NCBI RefSeq assembly: GCF_017676365.1
Contig: NZ_JADKMA010000001.1
Span: 1-64,000 of the forward strand
DNA from: Streptomyces oryzae
Lineage (GTDB): Bacteria; Actinomycetota; Actinomycetes; Streptomycetales; Streptomycetaceae
Direction: 5' to 3'
DNA: 64,000 bases
Part shown: piece after piece, positions 17,753 to 25,885 of the stretch
Numbering within the stretch: position 1 is the stretch's first letter
Layout: each line of letters begins with the position of its first letter
Notes under the pieces: model-generated
Database searches by the model: none
What the model was told of the DNA's origin: nothing
Seen by the model: only the letters and a program-made list of their open reading frames with translations
Translations under genes and position numbers: made by a program

Positions 17753-19093
17753 ATGGCCCCGACGCAACCGCCCCCGTGGCACAGATCGGCCGTGCTCGGG
17801 GCCCTGATGCTGTCCGCCTTCACTTTCAACACGGCGGAGAATCTGCCGGTCGGCCTCCTGGAGCTCATCTCCCAGAGTCTGGACGTGTCGGTCCCCGCGG
17901 TCGGCCTCCTGGTCACCGGTTACGGCGTGACGGTCGCCGTGTCGTCGCTGCCGCTCGCCCATCTGGTGCGGAACGTGCCCCGGCGCCATGTGCTCGCCGG
18001 GCTGCTGGCCGCGCTGGTCGTCTCGAGCCTGGTTGCGGCGCTGTCCACCGCTTACTGGCTGCTCCTGGCGGCGCGGCTGCTGACCGCGCTGGCTCAGGCA
18101 CTGTTCTGGGCCGTCATGGGGCCGGTCGCGGTGGGCCTGTTCGCACCCGAGATCCGCGGGCGGGTGATCGGGGCGCTGTCCGTCGCCGGTTCACTCGCCC
18201 TCGTGCTCGGTGTACCCGCCGGGACCTGGCTGGGGCAGCAGAGCGACTGGCCGGTGCCGATGGCCGCCCTGGCGGGCCTGGGGCTCGTTCCCCTGGTGAC
18301 GATCGCCGTGTTGCTGCCGACCTCGCGCCCGGAACAGGAGCGTGCGGCGTACGGAAGCAGTCCCGATGCCCGCCGGTTCGCCACCGTGCTGGCGGCCGGA
18401 GTCCTGTCCGCCACCGGGGCGTTCGCGGGATACACCTACATCGTGAAGTTCCTGGGGGATGTGAGCGGATTCTCCCCTGGCACCGTCAGTGCCCTGCTGG
18501 TGGCCTTCGGCGCCGCGTGTCTGGCCGGTGTGAGCATCACCGGGGCGCTGCTGGACCGCTTTCCGCGCTCCGCGCTGCCCACTGCCGTGGCCACCCAAGC
18601 GGTGGGCATGCTCGGCATGTACGCGGCGGGCACCGATCCGGTGGCGGCCGTGGTCTTCCTTGCGCTGGTGGGTGGTGCACTGGGGCCGGTGTTCATGATC
18701 ACCCAGAACGAGATGCTGCACTGCGCACCGGGACGCACAGACCTCGCGCTCGCGGCCAACTCCGGTGCGTACAACGCCGGTATCGCGGCGGGGGCCGCCC
18801 TCGGCGCACTGGTCCTTCCGCTCGCCGGAGTACGGGGCACCTTCCTGGTCGGCGGGCTGCTGACCGCCGCTGCCTGCGCCGTACTGCTCGGCCGGCAGCT
18901 GCTGCCGCCGCGGGGTCACAGGGCGACTGTCCTGCCGCGGCCTGCCTCTCTCGCGAGAGACTCGGACCACTGCGCCAACGCGACATCGAGATCGGGGCGC
19001 CCCACACAGTTCACATGCCAGGGACGGTCGAGCCGGCTCCGGTCGGCGGCGGCGAAGTCTTGGATACGGTCGGTGGCCGGCGGAGTGTCCTGA
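17753..19093 (+). CDS. MFS transporter, DHA1-type exporter
   Basis: A 446-residue protein with about 12 membrane segments. It resembles the AraJ/PbuE-type DHA1 exporters: FTFNTAENLPVGLLELIS near residue 25, GRVIGALSVAGSLALVLGVPAGTWLGQ near 145, and ANSGAYNAGIAAGAALGALVLPLAG near 335. It is co-directional with and 13 bp after the CGNR regulator, so an efflux-plus-regulator pair is likely. The last 60 residues are hydrophilic, Arg/Ser-rich, and are encoded antisense to the ornithine-cyclodeaminase-like gene. This suggests loss of an earlier stop or that the tail is dispensable. Confidence 0.88.
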   Translation: MAPTQPPPWHRSAVLGALMLSAFTFNTAENLPVGLLELISQSLDVSVPAVGLLVTGYGVTVAVSSLPLAHLVRNVPRRHVLAGLLAALVVSSLVAALSTAYWLLLAARLLTALAQALFWAVMGPVAVGLFAPEIRGRVIGALSVAGSLALVLGVPAGTWLGQQSDWPVPMAALAGLGLVPLVTIAVLLPTSRPEQERAAYGSSPDARRFATVLAAGVLSATGAFAGYTYIVKFLGDVSGFSPGTVSALLVAFGAACLAGVSITGALLDRFPRSALPTAVATQAVGMLGMYAAGTDPVAAVVFLALVGGALGPVFMITQNEMLHCAPGRTDLALAANSGAYNAGIAAGAALGALVLPLAGVRGTFLVGGLLTAAACAVLLGRQLLPPRGHRATVLPRPASLARDSDHCANATSRSGRPTQFTCQGRSSRLRSAAAKSWIRSVAGGVS

Positions 19094-19968
19094 CCGGCCC
19101 ACCAGAGCGACAGGGACTGGCCTCCGCGGTGCAGCGTTCCCTCGAGGGTGTCCACGATCACGGACCCGCTGTGGAAACACCGGTCCACGAAGTCGAGGGG
19201 AGCCTCATAACCACCGAAATTCACCTGCACGGCATCTGGCGCGACCCAGGAGCTGCTGAACACCGGGCGCGTTGCGGTGGTCGCGGTTACGAGCATGTCG
19301 GCGCCGGTCACCGCTTCCCGCGCCGAATGCGCATCGAGCAGGGGGTAGGGGGTCGGCCCGACGGCGGCCCGCAGTTTCTCCGCGTCCAGATGCGGCGAAT
19401 AGATCCGCACTTCCTGGAGCTCGGAGCGGTCCTGCATCGCCCACAGCCGCACCAAGGTGGAGGCGATGTGCCCGCTTCCCAGCACTCCCACGACCCGCGC
19501 CTCGCACAGATCTCGTACGACGCAGGCACAAGCCGCGGTGCGCAGTGCGGAGAGAAGCGTGGAGCGAATAATGGTGCGCGGACGGGCAGTCAGCCGGTCG
19601 TAGAGCACGTAAAGAGCGCATGCGCGCGGCAAGCCTTGCTGATGATTGAGGGTATTGGCGCCGATCGCCTTGAAGCCCGCGCCGTTGCGGCTCAGAGCGG
19701 TCAGCACGTTGAGCTTGTAGTCGAAGGTGACGCCCTCGTACAGGCTCCGCGTCTCGTCGGGGATCCGGAGAAATTCCGCGGCTTCTTCATTCGTAGGCGC
19801 CACGGCTGCCTTGCTGTACCAGCCTTCTTGCGGCGAACACAGTATACGTCCGACCAGGTCGGTGATTTCAGCTGTTCTGTTCCACAAACCGCTCGCAACA
19901 AGGTCGTCCTCGGAGAGCAGAAGAAGCGGGACCTGATCACAAGCTGCTGTTGACCGGGAACCCGTCAT
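18916..19968 (-). CDS. Ornithine cyclodeaminase/mu-crystallin family enzyme, SbnB-like
   Basis: A 350-residue NAD-dependent enzyme. Rossmann motif VVGVLGSGHIASTLVRLW lies near residue 158, the substrate-side region FKAIGANTLNHQQGLPRA near 99, and the ATTATRPVF motif near 230. The long N-terminal segment and overall length resemble SbnB of the 2,3-diaminopropionate pathway, which needs an SbnA cysteine-synthase-like partner. No such gene is nearby, so it is an orphan. The 5' third has visibly lower GC than its neighbours, a possible sign of transfer. Its 3' end overlaps the convergent MFS gene by 178 bp. Confidence 0.82.
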   Translation of the reverse strand: MTGSRSTAACDQVPLLLLSEDDLVASGLWNRTAEITDLVGRILCSPQEGWYSKAAVAPTNEEAAEFLRIPDETRSLYEGVTFDYKLNVLTALSRNGAGFKAIGANTLNHQQGLPRACALYVLYDRLTARPRTIIRSTLLSALRTAACACVVRDLCEARVVGVLGSGHIASTLVRLWAMQDRSELQEVRIYSPHLDAEKLRAAVGPTPYPLLDAHSAREAVTGADMLVTATTATRPVFSSSWVAPDAVQVNFGGYEAPLDFVDRCFHSGSVIVDTLEGTLHRGGQSLSLWWAGQDTPPATDRIQDFAAADRSRLDRPWHVNCVGRPDLDVALAQWSESLAREAGRGRTVAL

Positions 19969-20112
19969 CGCTGCAACTCCAAGGGACTCATGCGCTTCTG
20001 TGCGGTGTGCCGCCGCTGGAGAATTTATCCCGGATCAGCGCATTTCCGGGGCTGCGCTGCTGCTGATACGGAGCTGAAAGAGTGACGGCCACGGTCGGGG
20101 CGAGGTGACGGT

Positions 20113-20144
20113 ACGCAGGCGCAGCCGGATACCCGGACCTGCGT
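20113..20144 (-). terminator. Possible hairpin after the TauE gene
   Basis: ACGCAGG and CCTGCGT enclose an inner CCGG-ATAC-CCGG pairing, immediately after the TauE stop codon at 20146. The stem is interrupted, so confidence is modest. Confidence 0.4.
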
Positions 20145-20145
20145 G

Positions 20146-20922
20146 CTAGCTCCACCATTGGTCGTACGCGAGTTTGGTGACCAGCCCGGTGACGGTGACC
20201 AGCAGGACGGCGCGTACGAAAGCGCTGCCCCGTTTGAGGGCCATGTGAGCGCCGATGAGGCCGCCTGACATGTTGAAGAGCGCCATCAGCGGGGCGAGCT
20301 TCCACAGCACCGTGTTCTGCCAGGCGAACATGGCCAGCGCGCCGATGTTGGTGCAGACGTTGATGACTTTGGTGGTGGCTGAGGCGGTGACCATGTCCAT
20401 GTTGAGGATGGCCACCAGGGCGATCACCAGGAACGCGCCCGTGCCGGGGCCGAGGAGCCCGTCGTAGAAGCCGATGCCGACGCCCGCGACCCCGAAGGTG
20501 GTCAGTAGGCGCCGCCGGGTGGCCTGCCCGCCAGGGGCCTGTCCGAACTGCGGGCGCAGCACCATGAAAGCGGCGACGCCGAGCAGCAGCACCATGATCA
20601 GCGGGCGCAGTACGGCGCTGTTCACCCCCGCGGCGAAGAACGCGCCGCCGACCGAGGAGAGCGCCGCCACCCCGCCCAGTCGGCAGGCCAGCCGTACGTC
20701 AACCGGCGCCTTGCGCACGTACGTTGCCGCGGCAGCCGCGGTGCCCACGACGCTCACCGCCTTGTTGGTGCCCAGTGCGTAGGCCGGGGGCAGGTGGGGG
20801 AGGCCGATCAGCAGCGCCGGCAGCTGGAGCAGACCGCCTCCGCCGACGACCGCGTCGATCCAGCCGGCCAGCGCTGCGGCGACGCACAGCATCGCCACGG
20901 CGGTGAACGATATGTCATACAC
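20146..20922 (-). CDS. TauE/SafE-family sulfite/anion permease
   Basis: A 258-residue polytopic protein with seven or eight membrane segments. It carries the two TauE/SafE repeat signatures: AGWIDAVVGGGGLLQLPALL near residue 20 and GFYDGLLGPGTGAFLVIALV near 145. Members export sulfite or sulfoacetate, or take up organosulfur anions. GTG 20922 gives a start (MYDISFTAVAML) that leads directly into the first helix, with GAGGAC upstream; the longer frame adds an Arg-rich stretch. It stands alone, so substrate is open. Confidence 0.87.
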   Translation of the reverse strand: MYDISFTAVAMLCVAAALAGWIDAVVGGGGLLQLPALLIGLPHLPPAYALGTNKAVSVVGTAAAAATYVRKAPVDVRLACRLGGVAALSSVGGAFFAAGVNSAVLRPLIMVLLLGVAAFMVLRPQFGQAPGGQATRRRLLTTFGVAGVGIGFYDGLLGPGTGAFLVIALVAILNMDMVTASATTKVINVCTNIGALAMFAWQNTVLWKLAPLMALFNMSGGLIGAHMALKRGSAFVRAVLLVTVTGLVTKLAYDQWWS

Positions 20923-21090
20923 GGATGGCGCGGTCCTCGCTGGTAGTGCGGCGGCGCGGCGTGCCCCCCCCCTCAGCGGGCGGGCGTCGCGCCAGGGCCG
21001 CTCCAGCATTCCAGACGATCACCGGCGCCTTTCCGCCAGGTAGGTCCGGAGGCGTCCACCCGCAATCCGCTGCGCGCAGGAGTGCGTGTC

Positions 21091-21315
21091 TCAGAGCTCG
21101 TAGCTCGCGAAAAGCTCCAAGTGGCCGCACTCAAGGCAACGGTAGGCGTCGATCTGCCGGGCCGGCCGGCCCATGCGTTTGGCACCGCCGAATATCCCCC
21201 GCTCCAGGGGACCCGCGATCCAGCGCGAGTAGCCGCGCGCGTTCTGGCCGGAGTCCTCCACGAAGCCCTGCTCCAGGCCGCCCGCTCCGCAGTGAGTGCA
21301 TGTGATGTTCTGCAT
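21091..21315 (-). CDS. Small zinc-ribbon protein
   Basis: A 74-residue protein with two Cys pairs, CTHC at residues 6-9 and CLEC at 60-63, forming a likely zinc ribbon around a basic, Gly-rich middle (GIFGGAKRMGRPARQ). The C-terminus ELFASYEL resembles other small bacterial zinc-ribbon proteins of unknown role. The ATG at 21315 is clear; the ribosome-binding site is weak. It lies between the TauE permease and the PP2C gene, and all three are on the same strand. Function unknown. Confidence 0.72.
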   Translation of the reverse strand: MQNITCTHCGAGGLEQGFVEDSGQNARGYSRWIAGPLERGIFGGAKRMGRPARQIDAYRCLECGHLELFASYEL

Positions 21316-21419
21316 CCGCTGATCGTAATGACGACCCGCGGACCGCCGCTTGCCCGTCGGCTCCGTCTCGGCGCGGCAGCCGTCGGCGGCCGAGTCGGTC
21401 GACGGCCGGGTCAGTGGTG

Positions 21420-23123
21420 TCAGCCGTCCCGGTCGGGTCGGCGCAGGGCGAGCAAGGCGACATCGTCGTCGTTGTCGGGGGGCCGGACGCGGCTGAGCAG
21501 CAGGTCGCAGAAGGCGTCGAGTGGACGGTGAGCCAGGGCGGCAGCGTGCTGGCGGAGCCGGTCGAGTCCTTCGCTCAGGGACCGGCCGCGCGACTCGATC
21601 AGGCCGTCGGTGTAGAAGATCAAGGTGGACAGGGGCGGCAGCGCTGCCGTGGCGTCCTGGCGCGGGGCGGTGAGTTCCGCGCCGATCATGGTGTCCATGG
21701 TGCTGTCCAGGAAGCCGGCCTGCCCGTCGTAGGTGACCAGGAGCGGCGGCGGGTGCCCGGCGTTGGTCCACCGCAGCTGGACTCCCGCTTCGCCCTCCCC
21801 GCCGCTTTCGACACGGGCGAAGACCAGCGTGGCCAGTGACGCTTCGGTCATGTGCTGCACGGCCTGGTCGAGCCTGCCGACGATGGCGCCGGGCGGTTCC
21901 TGGTAGGACCAGGCGTAGGCGCGCAGCATATTGCGGACCTGGGCCATGGCAGCTGCGGCGTCCGCGTCATGGCCCACGACGTCACCGACGGCCACGGCCA
22001 GCGCGCCGTCCTGAAGGCGGAAGGCGTCGTACCAGTCGCCTCCCACCTCGGACCCCTCCGGCGCGGCCGCATACCGTGCTGCCATCTCCAGCCCCGGCTC
22101 CAGCGGCAGTTGCGGCAGCAGGTGCCGCTGCATGGTCTCGGTGACCCGCTGCTGCCGCTGGTACAAACGCGCGTTCTCCAGTGCCAGCCCTGCCCGGCGC
22201 GCGATGTCCTCCAGCAGGGACAAGTCGGAGAACTCTTCCGGACGTTCGCCCTGACCGAGGGTCAGGGCGCCCAGAACCTCGCGGACCCCGCGGATCGGGG
22301 CGATGGCCGCCGAGTGCATCCCCGTCTCCTCGAACAGCTTCCGCTGCGCGACCGCGATGCCCGCATCCGGCGGGCCCTGATAGTTCTCGGGCCCCGCCAG
22401 CGTCGAAGCGGCGCCGCGCAGCGCACGCGACAGCGGCATCACGGACTCCTGCGGAATGGGCGGCATCGGCCCTTGCAGGTCCTCACGGTCGACCAGGCCG
22501 CCGTCCTCGTAATGGACGACAGAGGTACGCCACACCTCGTCGCCGTCAGTGATCAGATCGACGACAGCCCAGTCCGCCAGACGAGGTACCACCAGACGCG
22601 TGAGCCGGCGCACCGCTTCCTGGGCGTCGAGCGTGGACGTGAGGGTGGTGGTGGTCTCGGCCAGCAGGGCCAGCCGGTCCAGCTCCGACAACGGCGCCTC
22701 GGGCCGGCCCTCGCTCTCCTCGGGGGCCGTACCGGGTTCCTGCTCGAAGAAGATCACCATCGCGCCCGCGGCGTCCTCGGAGATCCGGCACGGAGTGATC
22801 GTCCAACAGGTCGGCAACAGGGTGCCGTCTCCGCGCTCGTACCACTCATGTTGCCCCTGAGCCGCCTGACCGCTGAGGAAGGCCCGGCTCATGGGGCACC
22901 TGCTTCGCGGCGTCGTCTGCCCATGGCGGTTGCGGTGCAGGCTGTCGTGGGCGTCCTGGTCCAGCAGATCCGCCGCCGGCCGGGCGAGCAGCACCTCGGC
23001 CTGACGATTCACATGGACGATCCGCGCCTGGTGATCCAGCACCAGCACGCCTGCGCCCTGCACCTCGGGCAACATCCGCATATCGCGCTGACCGGCGCCA
23101 CGCTCCTTCCCGGTGACCTCCAT
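21420..23123 (-). CDS. PAS-GAF-PP2C (SpoIIE/RsbU-type) protein phosphatase
   Basis: A 567-residue cytosolic signalling protein. Residues 15-130 form a PAS domain (GVLVLDHQARIVHVNRQAE), residues 150-320 a GAF domain (LDAQEAVRRLTRLVVPRLADWAVVDL), and residues 335-565 a PPM phosphatase with metal-binding GGDWYD, GDVVGHD and FYTDGLIES motifs. Such enzymes dephosphorylate anti-sigma-factor antagonists and so release alternative sigma factors. No HATPase domain is present, unlike the larger relative at 27869. The signal and partner are unknown. Confidence 0.92.
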   Translation of the reverse strand: MEVTGKERGAGQRDMRMLPEVQGAGVLVLDHQARIVHVNRQAEVLLARPAADLLDQDAHDSLHRNRHGQTTPRSRCPMSRAFLSGQAAQGQHEWYERGDGTLLPTCWTITPCRISEDAAGAMVIFFEQEPGTAPEESEGRPEAPLSELDRLALLAETTTTLTSTLDAQEAVRRLTRLVVPRLADWAVVDLITDGDEVWRTSVVHYEDGGLVDREDLQGPMPPIPQESVMPLSRALRGAASTLAGPENYQGPPDAGIAVAQRKLFEETGMHSAAIAPIRGVREVLGALTLGQGERPEEFSDLSLLEDIARRAGLALENARLYQRQQRVTETMQRHLLPQLPLEPGLEMAARYAAAPEGSEVGGDWYDAFRLQDGALAVAVGDVVGHDADAAAAMAQVRNMLRAYAWSYQEPPGAIVGRLDQAVQHMTEASLATLVFARVESGGEGEAGVQLRWTNAGHPPPLLVTYDGQAGFLDSTMDTMIGAELTAPRQDATAALPPLSTLIFYTDGLIESRGRSLSEGLDRLRQHAAALAHRPLDAFCDLLLSRVRPPDNDDDVALLALRRPDRDG

Positions 23124-23371
23124 GGCCGACTCCTCGATTCCGGTCTCCTCCGATCACCTTCGCACGCCTGTCCGCCTCCGGCGAGAAGACGACCGTCCAT
23201 ACCGCCGCGCCGGCCGACCGACACCCTCACGCCGCCAGCTTCCTCCCACCGGCCCCGGAGCGCATCCGGAGCCGCCCGCGGTGCGGCACACCGTGCGTGA
23301 ACGGCCGGAACGCCGGAACAAGATCTCCACCTCGCCAGTGACCTGACTCACACACATCTGTCTCACACACC
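23124..23371. other. Divergent promoter region, no gene seen
   Basis: About 250 bp between the PP2C start and the ECF-type promoter of the oxidoreductase gene. It includes a direct repeat of CTCACACAC (23347, 23362 area). I see no coding sequence. Confidence 0.5.
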
Positions 23372-23400
23372 CGTCACAACGACCGGCCCCGCGGTGTCTC
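23372..23400 (+). promoter_or_regulatory. ECF41-like promoter
   Basis: CGTCACA (23372-23378), a 16-bp spacer and TGTCTC (23395-23400) resemble the ECF41 consensus as I recall it (TGTCACA, about 16 bp, CGTC). ECF41-group sigma factors are known to drive COE-type genes, including oxidoreductases like the one starting 32 bp downstream. No sigma-factor gene lies in the window. Confidence 0.5.
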
Positions 23401-23431
23401 GTGCCCGAACCCCTGAAACGGAGGAGACACC

Positions 23432-24619
23432 ATGACCGGGAACACCGATGTGGTCGTGATCGGCGGCGGATACGCCGGCGCCCTGGCGGCCAACCGTCTC
23501 ACGCAGCGCACCGACGTGACCGTCACCCTGATCAACCCGCGCCCCGACTTCGTCGAGCGGGTCCGGCTGCACCAGCTGGTGGGCGGCTCCCACGACGCGG
23601 TGGTCGGCTACCGGGAGGTTCTGGCCGACAGCATCCGGCTAGTGGTCGACACCGTGACGCTGATCGACGCAGCCGAGCGCAGCGTGAGTCTGGAGACGGG
23701 CGACCGCCTCGCATACGACTACCTCGTCTACGCGGTCGGCAGTGGCAGCGCCGACCCGACCGTGCCGGGGGCGGCCGAGTTCGCCCATCCGACCGCCAGT
23801 CTGGAGGAGGCGCAGCGGCTGCGTTCCGTCATCGACGGCGCACCCGCGACGGCCCCGATGACGGTTGTCGGCGGCGGTCCGCTCGGCATCGAGACGGCTG
23901 CCGAGCTCGCTGAGCTGGGCCGCACCGTGACCCTGGCCTGCGGCGAGCAGCTGGGCCCGTATCTGCACCCGTCGGGCCGGCGCTCGGTGGCCAAGGCGCT
24001 GTCCGAGCTCGGGGTGACCGTGCTCGACGGCCCCGGTGCGCGGGTGACCGCCGTGACAGGCGGCGCCGTGCAGCTCAGTGACGGCCGCGAGCTCCCGAGT
24101 GCGGTGACGATCTGGACAGCCGGTTTCGGCGTGCCGGACCTGGCCGTCCGCAGCGGGCTGAGCACCGACGCCCTCGGCCGCCTGCTCACCGACGAGACGC
24201 TGACCAGCGTGGACGACGAACGCATTGTCGCGACCGGGGACGCGGCGGCCCCTTCGGGCCTGCCGCTGCGGATGAGCTGCCAGGCCGCGCTCCCTCTGGG
24301 CTCGCATGCCGCCGACACAGTCCTCAGCCGGATCGCAGGTGAACAACCCGCGGACTTCACCAAGGGCATCGCCGCCATGTGCGTCAGCCTGGGGCGTCGT
24401 GCCGGAGTCTTCCAGTTCGCCCACAGGAACGACACCGCGATGAGGCTCCACCTGAGCGGCCGCCTCGGCGCCAAGCTCAAGGAAGCCGCGTGCGCGAGCC
24501 CCATCAAGCAACTGGCGGACGAGGCGCGCAAACCCGGTTCGCACACCTGGCTGGTCAAGGACGCCAAGCGCCGGGAGCTGGTGCTGGCCAGGCGCGGCGA
24601 GGCCCTGGCCGGCCGCTGA
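23432..24619 (+). CDS. NAD(P)/FAD-dependent oxidoreductase, NDH-2-like
   Basis: A 395-residue two-dinucleotide-binding-domain flavoprotein. The FAD motif is VVVIGGGYAGALAA at residues 7-20, the NAD motif MTVVGGGPLGIETAAELAELG near 145, and the second FAD motif ERIVATGDAAAP near 267. It looks like a type II NADH dehydrogenase or ferredoxin-reductase relative without a C-terminal membrane anchor. GGAGGAG precedes the ATG. The upstream promoter resembles the ECF41 type, and this family is a recognised ECF41-associated (COE) target; redox stress control is inferred. Confidence 0.9.
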   Translation: MTGNTDVVVIGGGYAGALAANRLTQRTDVTVTLINPRPDFVERVRLHQLVGGSHDAVVGYREVLADSIRLVVDTVTLIDAAERSVSLETGDRLAYDYLVYAVGSGSADPTVPGAAEFAHPTASLEEAQRLRSVIDGAPATAPMTVVGGGPLGIETAAELAELGRTVTLACGEQLGPYLHPSGRRSVAKALSELGVTVLDGPGARVTAVTGGAVQLSDGRELPSAVTIWTAGFGVPDLAVRSGLSTDALGRLLTDETLTSVDDERIVATGDAAAPSGLPLRMSCQAALPLGSHAADTVLSRIAGEQPADFTKGIAAMCVSLGRRAGVFQFAHRNDTAMRLHLSGRLGAKLKEAACASPIKQLADEARKPGSHTWLVKDAKRRELVLARRGEALAGR

Positions 24620-24871
24620 ACGGCAGCCTCACGTCGGGTATCTGACGGCCGGCCGCCGCCGTCGCTCCACGACTGCCCCGGCTTCCCCGCCTCCGCGACT
24701 CCCGCCGCCCCGCCCGTCTCGCCAACGGACTCGTTGCCCGCAGGCCGCACGCCACACGCCGTACGGGAAGGCCAAAGGTCAGAGGGCGGAGAGCGGAGGC
24801 GACGAGCGGTGGGGAAGCCGGGCGGGATACCCGACGACCGGCGGATGAGACCGGAAGCGGCGGCCGCAAAG

Positions 24872-25777
24872 ATGGCCGGCATGGACCCCGAACTCGAAGC
24901 ATTCGTCCCGCTGTTCCCCCGCGCCGACCTGACCGACCCGGTTGCCGCGCGCGACAGCTTCGCCGAGCTGGCCGCCGCGGTACCGGCGCCGGAGACCGCG
25001 GACATGGCTGTCGAGGACCGCACCGTGCCCGCAGACCCGGACGTGCCGGTGCGGATCTACCGTCCACGCCAGGCGCGGGGCGCTCTCGTCTGGCTGCACG
25101 GTGGCGGGTTCGTGATGGGGAACCTGGACACCGAGCACCCGTGGGCCGCCCGTATCGCGGACGGTTCGGGCGCGGTGGTGATCTCGGTGGGCTACCGGCT
25201 GGCCCCGGAACACCGCTTCCCGGCCGCCCTCGACGACGCATACGCCGTTCTCCGCTGGACGGCCGAACACGCGGCCGAGCTCGGTATCGACCCGGAACGG
25301 ATCGCGGTCGGAGGCCACAGCGCCGGTGCGGGGATCGCGGCCGCGGTGGCCCTGCGGGCGCGTGACCACCAGGGCCCACCGATCCGCTTCCAGCTTCTCA
25401 ACCAGCCCGGACTGGACGACCGGCAGGAGACCTGGTCGGCGCGGAACTTCACCGACACGCCCTGGTTCAACCGCGGCAAGGCCGCCACGGCGTGGCGGCA
25501 CTACCTGGGCTCCCAGCCCGCCACACCGTACGCGGCCCCCGCGCGGGCGGCAGACCTGTCCGGCCTGCCGCCGGCCTATATCGCCACCGCGGAACTCTGC
25601 CCGAACCGCGACGAGGACCTCGCCTACGCCCTCCGGCTGCTCCAGGCAGGCGTCTCGGTCGAGCTGCACCAGTGGCCCGGCACCTTCCACGGGTCACAGG
25701 CGATTCTCTCCGCCGAGGTCTCGCAGCGGCAGAACGCCGAACTGGGCGCCGCTCTACGCCGTGCGCTGGCCGACTGA
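24872..25777 (+). CDS. Alpha/beta hydrolase, HSL-type esterase
   Basis: A 301-residue esterase/lipase of the hormone-sensitive-lipase group. The oxyanion-hole motif HGGGFVMGN lies near residue 76. The nucleophile elbow is GHSAGAG (GDSAGG in most relatives) near 149. The acid is likely Asp in CPNRDEDLAYA near 248, and the catalytic His is in GTFHGS near 270. Several ATGs cluster at 24845, 24872 and 24881 with no decisive ribosome-binding site; the family start favours 24872 or 24881. It is followed by a serine hydrolase on the same strand. Natural substrate unknown. Confidence 0.87.
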   Translation: MAGMDPELEAFVPLFPRADLTDPVAARDSFAELAAAVPAPETADMAVEDRTVPADPDVPVRIYRPRQARGALVWLHGGGFVMGNLDTEHPWAARIADGSGAVVISVGYRLAPEHRFPAALDDAYAVLRWTAEHAAELGIDPERIAVGGHSAGAGIAAAVALRARDHQGPPIRFQLLNQPGLDDRQETWSARNFTDTPWFNRGKAATAWRHYLGSQPATPYAAPARAADLSGLPPAYIATAELCPNRDEDLAYALRLLQAGVSVELHQWPGTFHGSQAILSAEVSQRQNAELGAALRRALAD

Positions 25778-25796
25778 GCCCGTCCGTCCCGGCGCG

Positions 25797-25866
25797 CTCA
25801 CCGAGCCCACCAAGCTCACCAACCCACCGAGCTCACCGACTTCATCGATCTCACCGATCTCACCAA
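25797..25866. repeat. Degenerate 9-bp repeat tract
   Basis: About eight units resembling GAGCTCACC or GATCTCACC (e.g. 25841-25866) fill the spacer between the esterase stop and the serine-hydrolase start, ending 15 bp before the ribosome-binding site. It lies in what would be the 5' leader of the serine hydrolase. Confidence 0.65.
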
Positions 25867-25885
25867 TCACGAAAGGACGGACGCC

